Positions 1 to 12,267 of a stretch of DNA of 64,000 bases are shown here, in pieces (the first letter of the stretch is position 1; each line of letters opens with the position of its first letter). The position numbers and the translations under genes were made by a program. Source of the DNA: Liolophura sinensis (Eukaryota > Mollusca > Polyplacophora > Chitonida > Chitonidae); contig NC_088302.1 of assembly GCF_032854445.1 (NCBI RefSeq), positions 23,077,788-23,141,787 on the forward strand, written 5' to 3'. The notes under the pieces were generated by a model that had not been told where the DNA came from, ran no database searches, and saw only the letters and a program-made list of their open reading frames with translations.

Positions 1-577
1 CTTCCACTGCTACACTACTACTCTTCCACTGCTACACTGCTGCTCTTCCACTGCCTATGCTGCTGCTCTTCCGCTGCCTATACTACTGCTCTTCCGCTGC
101 CTATACTACTGCTCTTCTGCTGCCTATACTGCTGCTCTTCCGCTGCCTATACTACTGCTCTTCCGCTGCCTATACTACTGCTCTTCCACTGCTACACTGC
201 TGCTCTTCCACTGCCTATACTGCTGCTCTTCTGTTGCCTATACTGCTGCTCTTCCGCTGCCATACCAGTGCTCTTCTGCTGCCTATACTGCTGCTCTTCT
301 GCTGCCTATACTACTGCTCTTCTGCTGCGTATACTACTGCTCTTCCGCTGTCTATACTGCTGCTCTTCCGCTGCCGTTCCGCTGCCTATACTGCTGCTCT
401 TCTGCTGCCATACCGGTTCTCCTCGCTGCCATACTGCTGCCCTTCCGGTGCCTATACTGCTGCTCTTCCACTGCTACACTACTGCTCTTCCACTGCTACA
501 CTGCTGCTCTTCCACTGCCTATGCTGCTGCTCTTCCGCTGCCTATACTACTGCTCTTCTGCTGCCTATACTACTGCG
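1..577. repeat. 23-bp minisatellite (pyrimidine-rich), cut by left edge
   Basis: About 25 imperfect tandem copies of a 22-24 bp unit such as CTGCTCTTCCGCTGCC followed by TATACTA. Two unit types alternate irregularly: a 23-bp form with CTGCCTATACT and a 22-bp form with CACTGCTACACT. The array starts before base 1, so its full size is unknown. It is open in two plus-strand frames, giving leucine/tyrosine/serine-rich peptides, but this follows from the low-complexity unit and I do not call it coding. CTGC-rich degenerate sequence continues to about 810. Confidence 0.9.
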
Positions 578-3500
578 TTTCTTTGTTAGCCTATGAGCAG
601 TTAAAGGGAAACCTTAATTTGTATATTTATATATTTGGAACAGCTGCTTTTCAACTGGCTGTTTCTGGCAGACTGCTAATCTACTGCCTTTAGTCAGCAG
701 AATAGCATTTCTACTGCATATCTATTGTTCCTATAACTGCTATGTGGCTGGAAATCAGCTGCTTTCATCAACTGGAGACCTGCTGAAAGAGCACTTCTAT
801 TCAGCTGCCATTTGGTAAGGGTTTTACTTGTATGATATTTGTTAGCAGAAACTAATCTGCTAATTGGATTAAGACTTATGTTGAAGCTCCTTGGTTAATG
901 ACGTTGCCAGCTAGTCCTTGAATAACGATATCATAATTATGCCTGGAGTTAGTTTGACACGTTTCATTAATGGATTGCGATAAACTGCGCTATTCACGCC
1001 TCAAGGCACTCCGAATTACTGCTTCAGCAAGTCTTCATCTTTCTATGCGCTACCAGTTGCTAGAAACAGAGGTAATGAGCCCATCCCTATTATGGAAATT
1101 GTCTCTTTGAAAATTGGTGTTTATATATTGCGGATAGATGAAAAGTTATTGAACTTTTATAAATTTGTTTTCTTTTTATACTCTTACTGCACATGTATTG
1201 CTCACTTTGGGTTTTTTGCATCAAACTAGTGCCACCATTAGACAAGTGTGACCCCAAGGAACATGTGGTCTTGTTCAGACATAGCCTCATGCACCTATAC
1301 TCAACACCCATCAATAAAAATTCCTTGTTTTAATTCTTCGACATTTTCGCATATGAAAGAGCAAATTTCATTGCAATTTATGCACATTTTTAATTTGATT
1401 TTGAAGACAAAACTACATCGGTTGGATTGGCCAATTTCAGGACTTCGCAAAAAGTATAATTTTATCATTATACACAGCATAATGTCCTCAGAATTTGCTT
1501 GAATAACCATCTTGCAAACATGTGAAAAGGTAGAAGAATTGCAATAGTTGTTTGTCAGTGACAGTGATTTTAAATTGAGTGGACATAACATGCGGTGTGA
1601 TCGAGGATCTAGTGAGAGAACATGTAAGACAATAAGACAATTCTGTTATGTTTTTTAGCCATTTACTAGGATTTGTGCAGACATTGCATAAAAAAAGTTT
1701 TGTCCAATCCATTTGTAAGCTTTTGTCAGATTTTCATGTGCCTGTCACAAATTAGCTGACAGGAAGTGTGCAGAGGTCATGTCTGTCTGTGCAGTCTTTA
1801 ATTGGCTCAGTCTTGTTAATGTAGCTTCTTTTCCGTTCTTTTATATTTTTGTTGTTTTTTTTTTTGTGTGTGTTTATGTCAATTTTTCTTGTGTCCTTTA
1901 AAGTCTTTTGAAAATAACTAGAGAGCTATCCATTTCATCTGAATGTTTTTTAGCAGTTGATGCTAAAGTTTGCCAGCAGGTTGTAAGTTGAGCTAAGATT
2001 GGAATATTTTTTTTTTTTTAAAAAATACAAATTTTCAAGGGAAGGTTGAGCTTATGAAAGAGCTGTTAACATGTTTTTGAGGGATTTAGCTCTGAAATGG
2101 ACCAAGGTTTTCTAGCTGTATGGATGACATTAGGATGCCTGGGGAAGACGAATATGGAAGAGCTTAGAACCTAAGCCTGAGACATGACAGACTGTCTTGT
2201 GGGGGATGAAGGTAGCCATTCAACAAGGTGTCTGTTACCACAAGACCAAGATCATGCGTATTGGCTGAGGTGTGATGACTTGTGATTTGTCACAGAGGTC
2301 TCAAGCCTTCCCCAAGAGAGTCTGATATCCTTATTACAGATATTTTATGCGGAGATCAAGGCCATAGTGTTTTGAACTGCTACTAAAATCTCTGTGTCAT
2401 TTTTAAGCCCCAGGATGCCATATAATGGTAGTAGAGTTGCGGAAAAACAGGTTTGGCAGATTTAAGAGAATTCGTCATTAGATATTCTTTTATTGCCTGA
2501 GCTTTCGGATGGTTTTCTAAAAAGGCTGTACGATGCTCTTTTACTTTATTGTGACAGGATTCAAGTCTTCGGAAGATCAAGATAATTAGATATCCTTATC
2601 TAAGTGCAGTCCTTGGGTTTAACCGAGATCGAATCACAGCAGCAACCTTTAAACTCATCCTGTTTTCAGGGATCGAAATTGGCATATTATATGCATTGAA
2701 AAGCTAGGGCCTCTGAATTCATCTGCTGAGCAAAGTGTTTTGCAATGGCTGCAAAGAAATGATAAATAAAAGAGATGCTGAGAATTTTGTACAAAAGCTC
2801 TGCATGCATCAGCCTTTTTAGAATGGGCTTGTAACCTGAGATGCTAATATCTGAAGGAATAAAATTATTTTATTGTGAAATTATATCTGAGATTCAGTCT
2901 GCATATTACCTCAGAGGGGGATCTACATGCTCCTTGATAAAGATTTAAAAAATAACATATCAATTTTCTTCCATTTGTGTTATTGAATTACTAGTTTTTA
3001 TCCAGCTACGACATAGAGTATTGTCTCTTCAAAGAACTTCTAAGGGCCTGAGTTCATGACAGTCGCACAGGCATTGTGTACAGGAATCCAGAAAAGTTGA
3101 AAGTAATTTCATCTCGTTAGGGAAATCTTGCATGTACTTTCACAGCAAGATGGTCATAAAGGTACAAGTATCCTGATGCTAAATGGTAAGGTCATGCTGT
3201 GAAGGTGAATCAGTGCTACATATTACATTGAGAATAGAGGATTCTGACTCATGCCGAGTTTGAGGTCCTTTCTTTTAAAAGCTATGTGTTTAAAAACTTA
3301 ATTGATTATCATTTTTCCTTCTGGTCCAAAAAGGTTTATGGCATATTGCTATTGGATTAGGTTATTCTGATGTTTATTTTTCTGCCTGTCTGTGATCTGT
3401 CTTTCCAAAAACAAGATTTAATAATTTTCAGTGTATTGCCATTAACTCTGAAACATTGAAGTTGATGTGGAATGCATGATCAGCTTTGAATATACAATAG

Positions 3501-3985
3501 CGGAGTTTTCAGTTGGAAATCTTTTGTCATCAAAGGCAAAAACAGTCCTACTGTGTCATGTTACTGGTGAAAAATGTTAGGCAACCTTTGTTGAAATTGA
3601 CTTACTGATCACCTCTCTCACTTTTATGTAGAGGCATAAATGAGACCTCTTTCCTTTGTAAACTTCTCAAGATCACAAACGTTCCGCTTCTCAATTTTCT
3701 CTTAGTCCATTCTAACTTATTATATGACACTTTTTTCAGATGCCTATGCTATCGTGAAGATGATCAAAAATTGTTGCCTAACATTTTTGAGAGGTCACAT
3801 GATACAGTTGGACTTTTTCTACCTTCAACGATAAAAGAGTTCAAACTCGAAACTTCCCTGTTACATGCTGAATATGGGGAAATTTAGGAAAGATTGTTGG
3901 AATGTGGGACATTAAGTATTTGATTGACATATATACATAAATACCTTTGAAATAAAGTTAACAACAAGAATAGAAATCTGTCGAT
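578..3985. other. Intergenic, no gene recognised
   Basis: The sequence is AT-rich with only short ORFs (under 100 codons) on either strand, none of which I recognise. No SINE, TIR or tandem repeat stands out after the CTGC-rich fringe of the left-edge minisatellite. Confidence 0.6.
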
Positions 3986-3998
3986 ATGTTATTAAAGA

Positions 3999-4243
3999 AG
4001 GCCTCCTTGGCCGAATGGCTAGCACAGCTAGCACATTCACCCAGGAGCCTCTCGTCCAGATGCAATCACTGTGACATCACGCTCACCTCATGCTGGCAGA
4101 GAGGTCTGCAAGCAACCTGTGGATGGGCATGGGGTTTCCCAAGCTCTGACTCGTTTTCTCCTGCCATAATGTTGGCTGCCATCGTATGTGTGAAATATTC
4201 TTTAGTACAGTGTAAAACATTACCCAAATAAATAAACGAACAT
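3999..4243 (+). mobile_element. SINE family 1 copy (old, diverged)
   Basis: This is a tRNA-derived SINE. The head is recognisable as GGCCTCCTTGGCCGAATGG and the 3' domain as GTGTGAAATATTCTTTAGTAC, followed by an AAATAAATAAA tail. It is much more diverged from the family consensus than the copy at 4527, and I see no clear target-site duplication, so it is probably an old insertion. Confidence 0.8.
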
Positions 4244-4328
4244 TAATTAATGCTTTGGGCATGTCCAAGAAAGGCATAATTCAGAATAATAGTACTTGTA
4301 TGCTTACAGAAAAATGTTGCATATCACA

Positions 4329-4389
4329 CTGGGATTTGAACTCTGATCTCCTCATACAAACATCAATACTCTACCAAATGAGATAATAG
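4329..4389 (-). mobile_element. tRNA-like SINE head (family D), minus strand
   Basis: Read on the minus strand, this has a pol III box A-like stretch, CTCATTTGGTAGAGTATTG, and a box B-like stretch, GAGTTCAAATCC, at tRNA-like spacing. There is no convincing acceptor stem, so I read it as a SINE head or tRNA pseudogene. A similar one lies on the same strand at 4831-4900. Confidence 0.5.
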
Positions 4390-4526
4390 AAACTTTTAAC
4401 AAGCTACTGCTATTATCAGCAGTGGAAAATTTGATCTTATGTTTCACTCCTCCCCTCCCCTCTCCCCAAGACACACCCACTTTCTCAAGCCCCGGGCCCC
4501 ACCCATATGGCACTAACTAGTAGTTG

Positions 4527-4799
4527 GTGGCCTCCGTGGCTCAGTTGGTTAGCGCGCTGGCGCAGCGTAATGACTCGGGAGTCTCTCACCAATGCGGTCG
4601 CTGTGAGTTCAAGTCCAGCTCATGCTGGCTTCCTCTCCGGACGTATGTGGGAAGGTCTCATAGCATCCTGCGGATGGTCCTGGGTTTCCACCGGGGTCTG
4701 CCTGGCTTCCTCCCACCATAATGCCGGCCGCCGTTGTATAAGTGAAATATTCTTGAGTACGGCGTAAAACACCAATCAAATAAATAAATTAATAAATAA
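4527..4799 (+). mobile_element. SINE family 1, full length with 13-bp TSD
   Basis: Full-length non-autonomous retroelement. It has a tRNA-like head with box A TGGCTCAGTTGGTTAGCG and box B GAGTTCAAGTCC, a body containing TCATGCTGGCTTCCTCTCCG, a 3' domain with GTGAAATATTCTTGAGTACG, and a simple (AAAT)n tail. It is flanked by perfect 13-bp target-site duplications TAACTAGTAGTTG at 4514-4526 and 4800-4812. This is the clearest reference copy in the window. The family resembles molluscan V-SINE/RUDI-type elements from memory; that assignment needs a Repbase search. A partner LINE would have to supply reverse transcriptase in trans. Confidence 0.95.
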
Positions 4800-4830
4800 T
4801 AACTAGTAGTTGAAGAATTTAATTACTCTG

Positions 4831-4900
4831 AGGGAGATTTGAGCTCAGATTTCCACATCCAAACTTCAGGACTCTACCAACTGAACCAAAGAGAATTCCC
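4831..4900 (-). mobile_element. tRNA-like SINE head (family D), minus strand
   Basis: On the minus strand, box A-like TTCAGTTGGTAGAGTCCTG and box B-like GAGCTCAAATCTC occur at tRNA spacing. It resembles the element at 4329-4389. The two flank the family 1 SINE at 4527. Neither folds well enough at the acceptor stem to be called a functional tRNA gene. Confidence 0.5.
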
Positions 4901-5956
4901 AATATACAGGCCTTACAGTGTTGGTATATTTTCGACAGAGCTAGTGTGAGCACTAGAAATGCATGTTGGGTGATAGATAATTGGAAATCTGACCAGAATA
5001 GTGCATGCTAGAGGGCTGTTATCTAGCTTGTTTTATGGATTATCTTGTTCAATTGGTGTCAATAAAATGATCAATAAATCATCGTATAATTTATATGAGC
5101 TGTCTGTGACTTTTTCTCAACTCAATTGAAATTGAAAAGAGATACTGTATTTTCGACGTCTGCGCTCTGTCTTCACAGTTGCTGATCAAGTCTGCTGTAG
5201 TAGAGCATCAGTCGCAAAAAGGAGATGCGAATATTGACATTTGCATGTAAATTGCTTGCCACTTAATCTTATCAGCCTGTCATATAATTAATTGGGGTCT
5301 CCTGAGAATTTGAGAAAGAAAAAGGGTTAATTTAAATTTGGCCATCCGCAGTAGCTGGCTGAGGCTGGCACCTGGGTTTCATACTGGGCTTGTTGCAAGA
5401 GGGGAAAACAGATGGTATCAGCTGGGATAGAGCATAAAGTTTAGATAAAGGTTATGGCCTGATTTAATGCAATCTGGCGGCGAGGAAATGAGAAATTTAG
5501 GCTTGTAAAAAGAAAAAAAAGAACAGGTCCAAATTTTAAAAATTTACCTGCGTGCAAGCTCAGCTTCTCATTCATGCCAGCAAAGAGGTTTAAACGTGTT
5601 GGAATTCAATGCTCTCTGTACATTGTGTTCTTCAAAATGGTTGATTTTTTTAATAAATCGGGTAAAATTCCTACATAAATTTTAGTGTTTTTATGTTTGA
5701 TAATGTTGTAATGCTTTAAAAAGAACTGAAATAACATATTAAGGACTTATTGCATAAACTTGTAGATAACCATGTGATATAAAATCTGATTCATATCTGG
5801 AGGCTGCCTCCCATTCTGCTCTCTTTAATCGTTCAGGATGTAGTTATCTCTGCTTGGTTTGAAATATTGACATATTTTCATATTGACTATAAGGGGATTG
5901 AGAGAAGGCTGTGGTTGGGCTGTTAAGGTGCTTGCCTTTGAATCTCTTGGACAAAC

Positions 5957-6193
5957 GGTGGCTCGGTTGATTAGCGTGCTAGCGCAGCGTAATGACCTAG
6001 GAGCCTCTCACTAATGCAGTCGCTGTGAGGTCAAGTCCAGCTCATGCTGGCTTTCTCTCCGGCCGTACGTGCGGATAGTCGTGGGTTTCCTCCGGGCTCT
6101 GCCGGGTTTCCTCCCACCATTATGCTGGCTGTTGTCGTATAAGTGAAATATTCTTGAGTACGGCGTAAAACACCAATCAAATAAACAATTAAA
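5957..6193 (+). mobile_element. SINE family 1 with 12-bp TSD and internal deletion
   Basis: The head (box A GGCTCGGTTGATTAGCG), the 3' domain and an AAATAAACAATTAAA tail are present. Perfect 12-bp TSDs TCTTGGACAAAC lie at 5945-5956 and 6194-6205. About 21 bp are missing from the body between GGCCGTACGTG and CGGAT. The rest is close to the family consensus, so the copy is fairly young. Confidence 0.93.
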
Positions 6194-6289
6194 TCTTGGA
6201 CAAACCAGTATTATTTTAATGGTGTTGTCTTGTGTGATGCAGTTTGCTGGATTATCACTTACCCTTCCAACATAGGGATTGCATACAGG

Positions 6290-6360
6290 TACATGTGCGT
6301 TCACCATAAAACTGCATGGGTGTAATGGTGTAAGCAAAACATTCTTGAGCATACCACATT
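6290..6360 (+). mobile_element. SINE 3'-domain remnant
   Basis: The stretch with TTCACCATAAAACTGCATGG and GTAAGCAAAACATTCTTGAG matches the family 1 3' domain at low identity. It has no head and no tail. It lies next to the better-preserved minus-strand fragment at 6417. Confidence 0.4.
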
Positions 6361-6416
6361 GAGTGTAACAGCCGTGAGATACATATGTATTGAGCAAGGG
6401 TGCTACTTTTGCTCTA

Positions 6417-6547
6417 TGCAGCGTTATGGTGGGTGGAAACTGGGTAGCGCCCGGGGGAAACCCACGACCATCTGCTGGTTGCTGGCAGACCTTCCCACAT
6501 ACGGCCAGAAAGGAAGCCAGCATGAAGCTGGACTTGAACTCACAGCG
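6417..6547 (-). mobile_element. SINE family 1 internal fragment with 12-bp TSD
   Basis: A 131-bp minus-strand body fragment runs from the box B region (GAGTTCAAGTCCAGC) to CCCACCATAACGCTG. It lacks both the tRNA head and the whole 3' domain and tail. Even so, it is flanked exactly by a 12-bp direct repeat ACTTTTGCTCTA at 6405-6416 and 6548-6559, which looks like a target-site duplication. Confidence 0.8.
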
Positions 6548-6559
6548 ACTTTTGCTCTA

Positions 6560-8771
6560 CATTACCTCTGTATTTCTACAGAAAGGCTCCATTATTTCGT
6601 GACTGTTACATGAATTTAGTGAAATAGCATACAACCCTTACTGACAGGATATTGTATGAGAACATGCATCCATTATCTTAATTGCATATTTAATGTAGAC
6701 ATCTCAAAGATGATGGTAAATTACCACCAAGTTTCTGTTTCTTGCAGATTTTTACTTGTCTTAAGAAAGTGGCCTCAAGCCTTCTTCTGAAACATAATTG
6801 ATTTGGATTGAACCTGAAGGTGAAATTGTTAAGACTGAATAGATCTACAATGCCATATTGTTCTCCAGTCATTGGGTCTCTAATATATAGGTCTTCAATA
6901 AAATGATTTTATGGCCCAGAAACAATACATGCAGCCCTCTCCTCTTTTTCTTTGCCCTCAAGGTATCTCTTTTAAGATGGTATGATTATGTTATTAGTTA
7001 TTACGTCTTAGTCTGATTTTCCCCATCAGCAACTTTGTATCGGGGGAAAAGTGAAAATTCATTTAAAAAAAGGTGATAGGGGCATATATAGCAATCTAGG
7101 AGACTTACACATGCTCGTGCGATAATAGATTTACCCTAAATGACCTAAAATGTCCGCCATAAAATTGCATTTTTAGAGGCAAATAAATGTGACAAAATAT
7201 TTTTTTTGGAGCTGAAACTTTTAATTTTCCAGTAGAATATTATCCCATGTTCCAAGCAAACGTCAAAACACTAGTTTTGCTGCAGCTTTAAGTCATGGTG
7301 TTTGCTAGCTACCTGAATAGCAGAGGTGGATTTTTCTGAGGCGTCGATCTGGTGTCCTCCATGGCTTCCTCACCTCAGCGACGGCTTAAATACAGTCATT
7401 ATATAAGGGAATAATTACAATGCTTATACCCAATCAAGCATATGAATAAGTAAATATATGTAAATGTAATTATATATGCTCTATTGTATTGATCTGATCA
7501 AAAGATGTATGTTCTGTGTGAATGCTATAGGTTGTCCTATATCTAAACATAACGCAAGGTTAAAAATCAAGGATTCGTTAGGTCAGCCATGTTTGGAAAA
7601 GGAAGTCAATGTGTCTGCACTGGATTAGTTGCCAGCTTGCTTTAATAAAAAAAATATGCCTTGAAGATTTTCATTTATAAGCACAATAGCTCTGGTTTGG
7701 CTGAATGATTAAAGGACTTTTTATTATTATTTTTTTGTTTATGGCGAAAGGGAAGTATGTGAAAGTTCTAAAACATGTTATGGAATTGAGTTTGCAAGAG
7801 TTGTTTTTGAAGGTGATAATTGTTTTTCTCTAAGTTACTTAACACTTTTCCTCCATTAATTTCTGCGTTATGATTTGGTATTGTAAATGTTGACTTTGCT
7901 GAATGATTAATTTAATCTAGAATGAGTATAGTACAGGACTGTAAAGTTTCAATCAATATACTCTGTGCCATGTCAATTCATTAGGCCGTGAATCCATGTA
8001 CATGTACAATGCAGTCTATTGTGTGCCCTTCTATAGGCTTTACATTGATTGTATTACCTCATCTCTCTTTTCACATTATACAAAAGCACTTCAGCATTAC
8101 AACTCCTTACTTAAGTCCAGTGGTATAATTAAATCACACCTGTTATTGTCACCCGCATCATGGTGTAATACCTAATAGAAGGAGCAAGCTTTTCTGGACA
8201 GGTTACGGCACTTGTCGTCAGTTGCCAGGGCACATGAGGTGTTGACCCAGTGAACTTGTAGATTTCTCATGCTATCTCCAGCTGTTAATTGTGGCAATAA
8301 ATTGCCCCCAGTTCTCATCTTTCATGGAGTTGGCTGAAGATAACCTCTCTTAGCCAGTGCTCAGGCATATACATATCTTTTCTTCCTTTTTAAAATTAAG
8401 AGTTTGCTAGTAAAAAAAACTCCAGGTTTTTGTACTCTCTTAAAACTGGGAAAAATTGTGCTTATCATGCAAAAATATAAAAATGAATAAATAAATCAAT
8501 AAAAAGTGTCATTAATTAAGCCTATATGGGTTACACAGCGACAGATTGGGTATTTTCCGTTGTGCTGTGTATGAGGGGAATATAAAAGCCAAGTACAAGT
8601 CAGCTAAGTGTTTTTGCCCAGTGATTGGGTGAAGTTTGCAATCTCTTTTCTCTTTGGCATGGCCCGTTTTGTCAGATAGCACTAAATCTGTTGTCATTTA
8701 ACCTCATTGGCCTGTTACAAAGGGACACTGTTGTGACTGCAAACATGTTGAAATGTTTAAAACTCTAAAGG
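6560..8771. other. Intergenic, no gene recognised
   Basis: AT-rich with scattered ORFs below 65 codons. No known protein motif, SINE or tandem repeat was seen. Confidence 0.6.
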
Positions 8772-9131
8772 AAGATGGTTATATCGTCTAGTGGTTGAAG
8801 GAGCTAACTTTTAAGTTACTAGGACAAGGAGGTGAGAGTTCAAACCCGACCTTGGACCAGGAATTTATGGATTTCCCTGCTCTTCACAGCTTGTGGAGCC
8901 TTCATGTCTTGATAGTCAGCTGTTGAGTGTTATGTGGCCACTTGTGCAGTCTAACTTTCCTGTATCTGTCCATATCTGTATGTCACATGTTTGTTTAAGT
9001 TTGTCCATGAAATTAACTTGCTGGTCTGTGGATTTCCCAAGCACTCAAGTTTCAGCACTTATAAAACTAATTGTATTCACATTAGTAGAAAGATTCTTCA
9101 GTATACTGTTAAACAACGATCAAGTAGAAAT
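8772..9131 (+). mobile_element. SINE with a different tRNA-like head (family E)
   Basis: The head has box A-like ATCGTCTAGTGGTTGAAGG and box B GAGTTCAAACCCGACC, followed by CTTGGACCAGGAATTTATGG. About 300 bp further on, AGTAGAAAGATTCTTCAGTA then CTGTTAAACAACGATCAAGT looks like a diverged version of the family 1 3' domain. A related head lies at 31123. The 3' end is inferred from that similarity, and no TSD was found. Confidence 0.55.
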
Positions 9132-9139
9132 AAAATTCC

Positions 9140-12020
9140 CCCCACATCCCCACCAAAAAAAAAAACAGGAAAAAAAAAAAGAAAAGAGAAGAAAACAAAC
9201 ACATATACCCGTGTAGATTCACTGGAGAGTTTGTGTTCAGAGAGGAACAGAAACTTCCTGATGTCTTTTAATTTGTTTATTCCCCCTTCTGTCAGTCTAT
9301 ATTTTTGGGACACCTGGTCTACTCTTTTGTAATTGTTGCAGGAATACTTAGTTTCTTTTTTTTAACAAGGATAGCCCATGAAATGAATGACATATCTATA
9401 TCTTTACTTCTCCCCAAATAAAACTGGGAGAGAAATGTAATTCTTTGCTTTCATCATTCATTAATCTCCGGATGGAGATCTGTATATGGGTATATTGTGC
9501 TGGGAAATGTTCTTATCATGATGTCCGTGGACATTCTGTAGAGACATATATCAGTGTATGTTTTTTCACCTCCTTCGGGTGTCTTTTGTGAAATGACAGG
9601 TGCTTCTAACCATGGTTGGCATCCGCTCTCTTTCCGAGACAAGAACTCCAACTGACAGCGACTTGTATGTCAGGCAGGACTGAAGTAGGGCTTCTCACCA
9701 GAGAGATATGACCCTTTGAATCATATAACATTTAATAATGATGTCTGACATGGGAAATCCAAACGTCTGCGGAGTTCATCGTGTTCACTGTGCCTCTGAC
9801 TCAGAGCCAGGTAGCTATTGTCTTACTTACACAGGGCAGACAGGCTGTATCACACATTCTAGATTTTTCACTCTCTATTACATCCACATCTGGAGATATT
9901 ATTCCAAACCTCTGAGCCAGGACAGAGACTTGGGTCCTGGTAATGTCATACTTGGAGAAATAGAGACGGACAGAGGCAGACATATCACAAAGGAAATAAT
10001 TGCTATGACTGGATTTGAATTAATGAGGAGTAGTGCAAGGATTTTTAGAGCTCTAGGATTTATGAAGAAGGAGGCCAAGGCTTTTTTTTTGTTTTTTTGC
10101 ACTGATTATAGATGTATTCCTCAGGCCATGAGCCAAGCTTTGTTAGCTGCCAGTGGCATAGTTGGAACAAACATGGCTGCTTGGACACAGGTGAAAAGGG
10201 GCATCGTGGTAATCTGATGACAACCATGCCAAAGGCTCTACGCTTTTTCTATTTTGAATCTTGTTTTTTTCTCTCTCTCTGTAACCCGTGGTATTGACTC
10301 GATGTTGATCTAAGAATTTCTTTAGGGAAGATCTGAACATAATATGTCTTGAGATAGAATATCCACCTGACTATCATTGTTCTCTAGTATAATTTTTAGT
10401 TTTTTTTTTTTTATTTTGCCTGTATTCTTTGATCTTTCTGTATTTCACTTCAAAAAACCATACTGCTTAGTGATCATCATTTTGGTGCAGCATGCATGTG
10501 AGATGTAGGCATTAAGGTAGAAATACTTCTTTATGATATAAAACCCACATTTCTTTACTCTTCACTGCAATACTTTTTGACGTTCCAATTTTCATCTTGT
10601 AATTACATACAGCACAAGACTTTAATCTGGCTTATTATCAGAACGAGATATACAGGTATTAACGTGGCCGTTTGTGCTTTGTAAAATGTTATTGTTTCTT
10701 AGCCTTAGAAAGAAAAACTGAACTTAAGATACCTGGATGAGTTTCAGAATTTTGATGTGGTTTAGGTAGCAACAATACATACAGTATTGAAATAGAGATA
10801 GATGGCCTAAGCTAGGACAGCTTTGTGATGACCTCTATGTCATATTGGTGAAAAATGCATAAAGCTTGTAACTTGTATGTGAACGAAATCATGTTATAGT
10901 AATTGTGAATTGAAAGAAAAGTATTAAAATATCTGTGTACGTAGCTAATGCAGATGATTTCAGTATAGAGGAAGTGTTTCTATGAATAGATACTGTGTGC
11001 TGCATATACACTGTTCTTAAGGATACATCTGTACAGGTACATTTTTCAGGCAAGCTGTATCTGAAGGCCTGTTTTGTGGGGTCTGTGTAGCAGCACGCTG
11101 CACGCGATTTCACCAGGGTCACGTTACTGCTTAAATCAATGAGCTTAGTTGTTTGTGAAGGAGGTCTGGCTACAGGATTGTATAATAACACGAGCAGAAG
11201 ATTATCAAATCAATGTGACACCCAGATGTCTGTTTACTCGTTGCCTTCAATGGCCGACTGGCCCCGAAGCGAGCACTGCAAAGTCAAGGAAAGCAAATTG
11301 AGGCTTAGATCTTTTTATCTTTAGGTAAAGTCTCCCAGCTTGTCGGTGTAAACTGTCGTCCAAACTCCAGGCTGATGCCACCTCAGTCTTCAGACAAGGG
11401 TCACTTTTTATCCTTAAACTGCCAATTGATTTCTTTTTGTCTGGTCTCGCTAGGAAAAAAAAATCCCTGTTTTGCGCTAATATCTGTTTGAGTTGGAGAG
11501 TCTCGGAAGCAAAATACACACCTTAATATCATGTAGGATTGTAAGTCTTCCCGTGCGGGGGCCTCGAAGAGTACATCAAAACAGACGTGGTTAGTATGTG
11601 AACAAGGTACCTTCACTTGCGTGCGCCTTGTTACTTGGCAAGTATCAGCAATATAGGAGACTTTCAGGAACCACTTGGGAGTAAAGCCATTCAGCGTATT
11701 TTCTGCACAGATCTCATTAAGCTGTTATGTGTTTTTACCGTTCTTGATAAGATATTGATTTGCTGGTGCTCTGCAAGTCTGGGCTGTAGAGACTGTGCCC
11801 TACCCTCCTTCACTGAAGATCCCCTGAATTTGACATTTGAAGGGTTGTGGGAAAATTGTCTTAAGGCCAACATTAGAAGGTGTAATACAGTTGTCCAGGC
11901 GGTTGTCCATGTTCCCATCTGTCAAAACATTCCAGTTACCTGCTGCACAGTCACATGTATGCTGTGTGGTATATGTGGGCATGTCTGTCTGTCTGTCTGT
12001 CTGTCGATCTGTTTTTCATT
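9140..12020. other. Intergenic, no gene recognised
   Basis: Contains A-rich and T-rich simple sequence (9160-9200, 10080-10100, 10395-10415) and many short overlapping ORFs on both strands without recognisable motifs. A (TGTC)n microsatellite occupies 11982-12005. Locally higher GC at 11040-11600 carries no gene I can support. Confidence 0.55.
11982..12005. repeat. (TGTC)n microsatellite
   Basis: Six tandem TGTC units lie directly upstream of a minus-strand SINE fragment. Confidence 0.9.
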
Positions 12021-12022
12021 CA

Positions 12023-12152
12023 GTGATTTATTTATTTGACTGGTTTTTTGACTGTGTGCTCAAGAATTTTTCACTTGTATGATGGCGGCCAGCATTATGG
12101 TGGGTGGAAACTGGACAGAGCCTGGGAAAAACCCACAATTAACCATCTGCAC
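12023..12152 (-). mobile_element. SINE family 1, 5'-truncated, minus strand
   Basis: On the minus strand the order is body (GGGTTTTTCCCAGGCTCTG), CACCATAATGCTGGCCGCC, a diverged 3' domain and an AAATAAATAAAT tail at 12023-12035. The tRNA head is missing. No clear TSD. Confidence 0.8.
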
Positions 12153-12267
12153 ATTCAGTCATTTATTGAATTGTTATATAACATGACAACTTTACTGGTG
12201 GGTAACATTTCCTGCCTAAACAGGCCAGCTCTTTCTGTTCTCAAACTAAAGAGTTTCAAATTATGTT

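Noticed and set aside
57-693. Long overlapping leucine/tyrosine-rich ORFs at the left edge
   Set aside because: They are translations of a 23-bp minisatellite with no stop in two frames; no domain and no codon bias.
4507-4767. ORFs with SWxWVSxGLCLxSSHHNAG-type peptides (also 14462, 20239, 22398, 31589 and others)
   Set aside because: The same peptide recurs because each ORF is a translation of a SINE copy; not a gene family.
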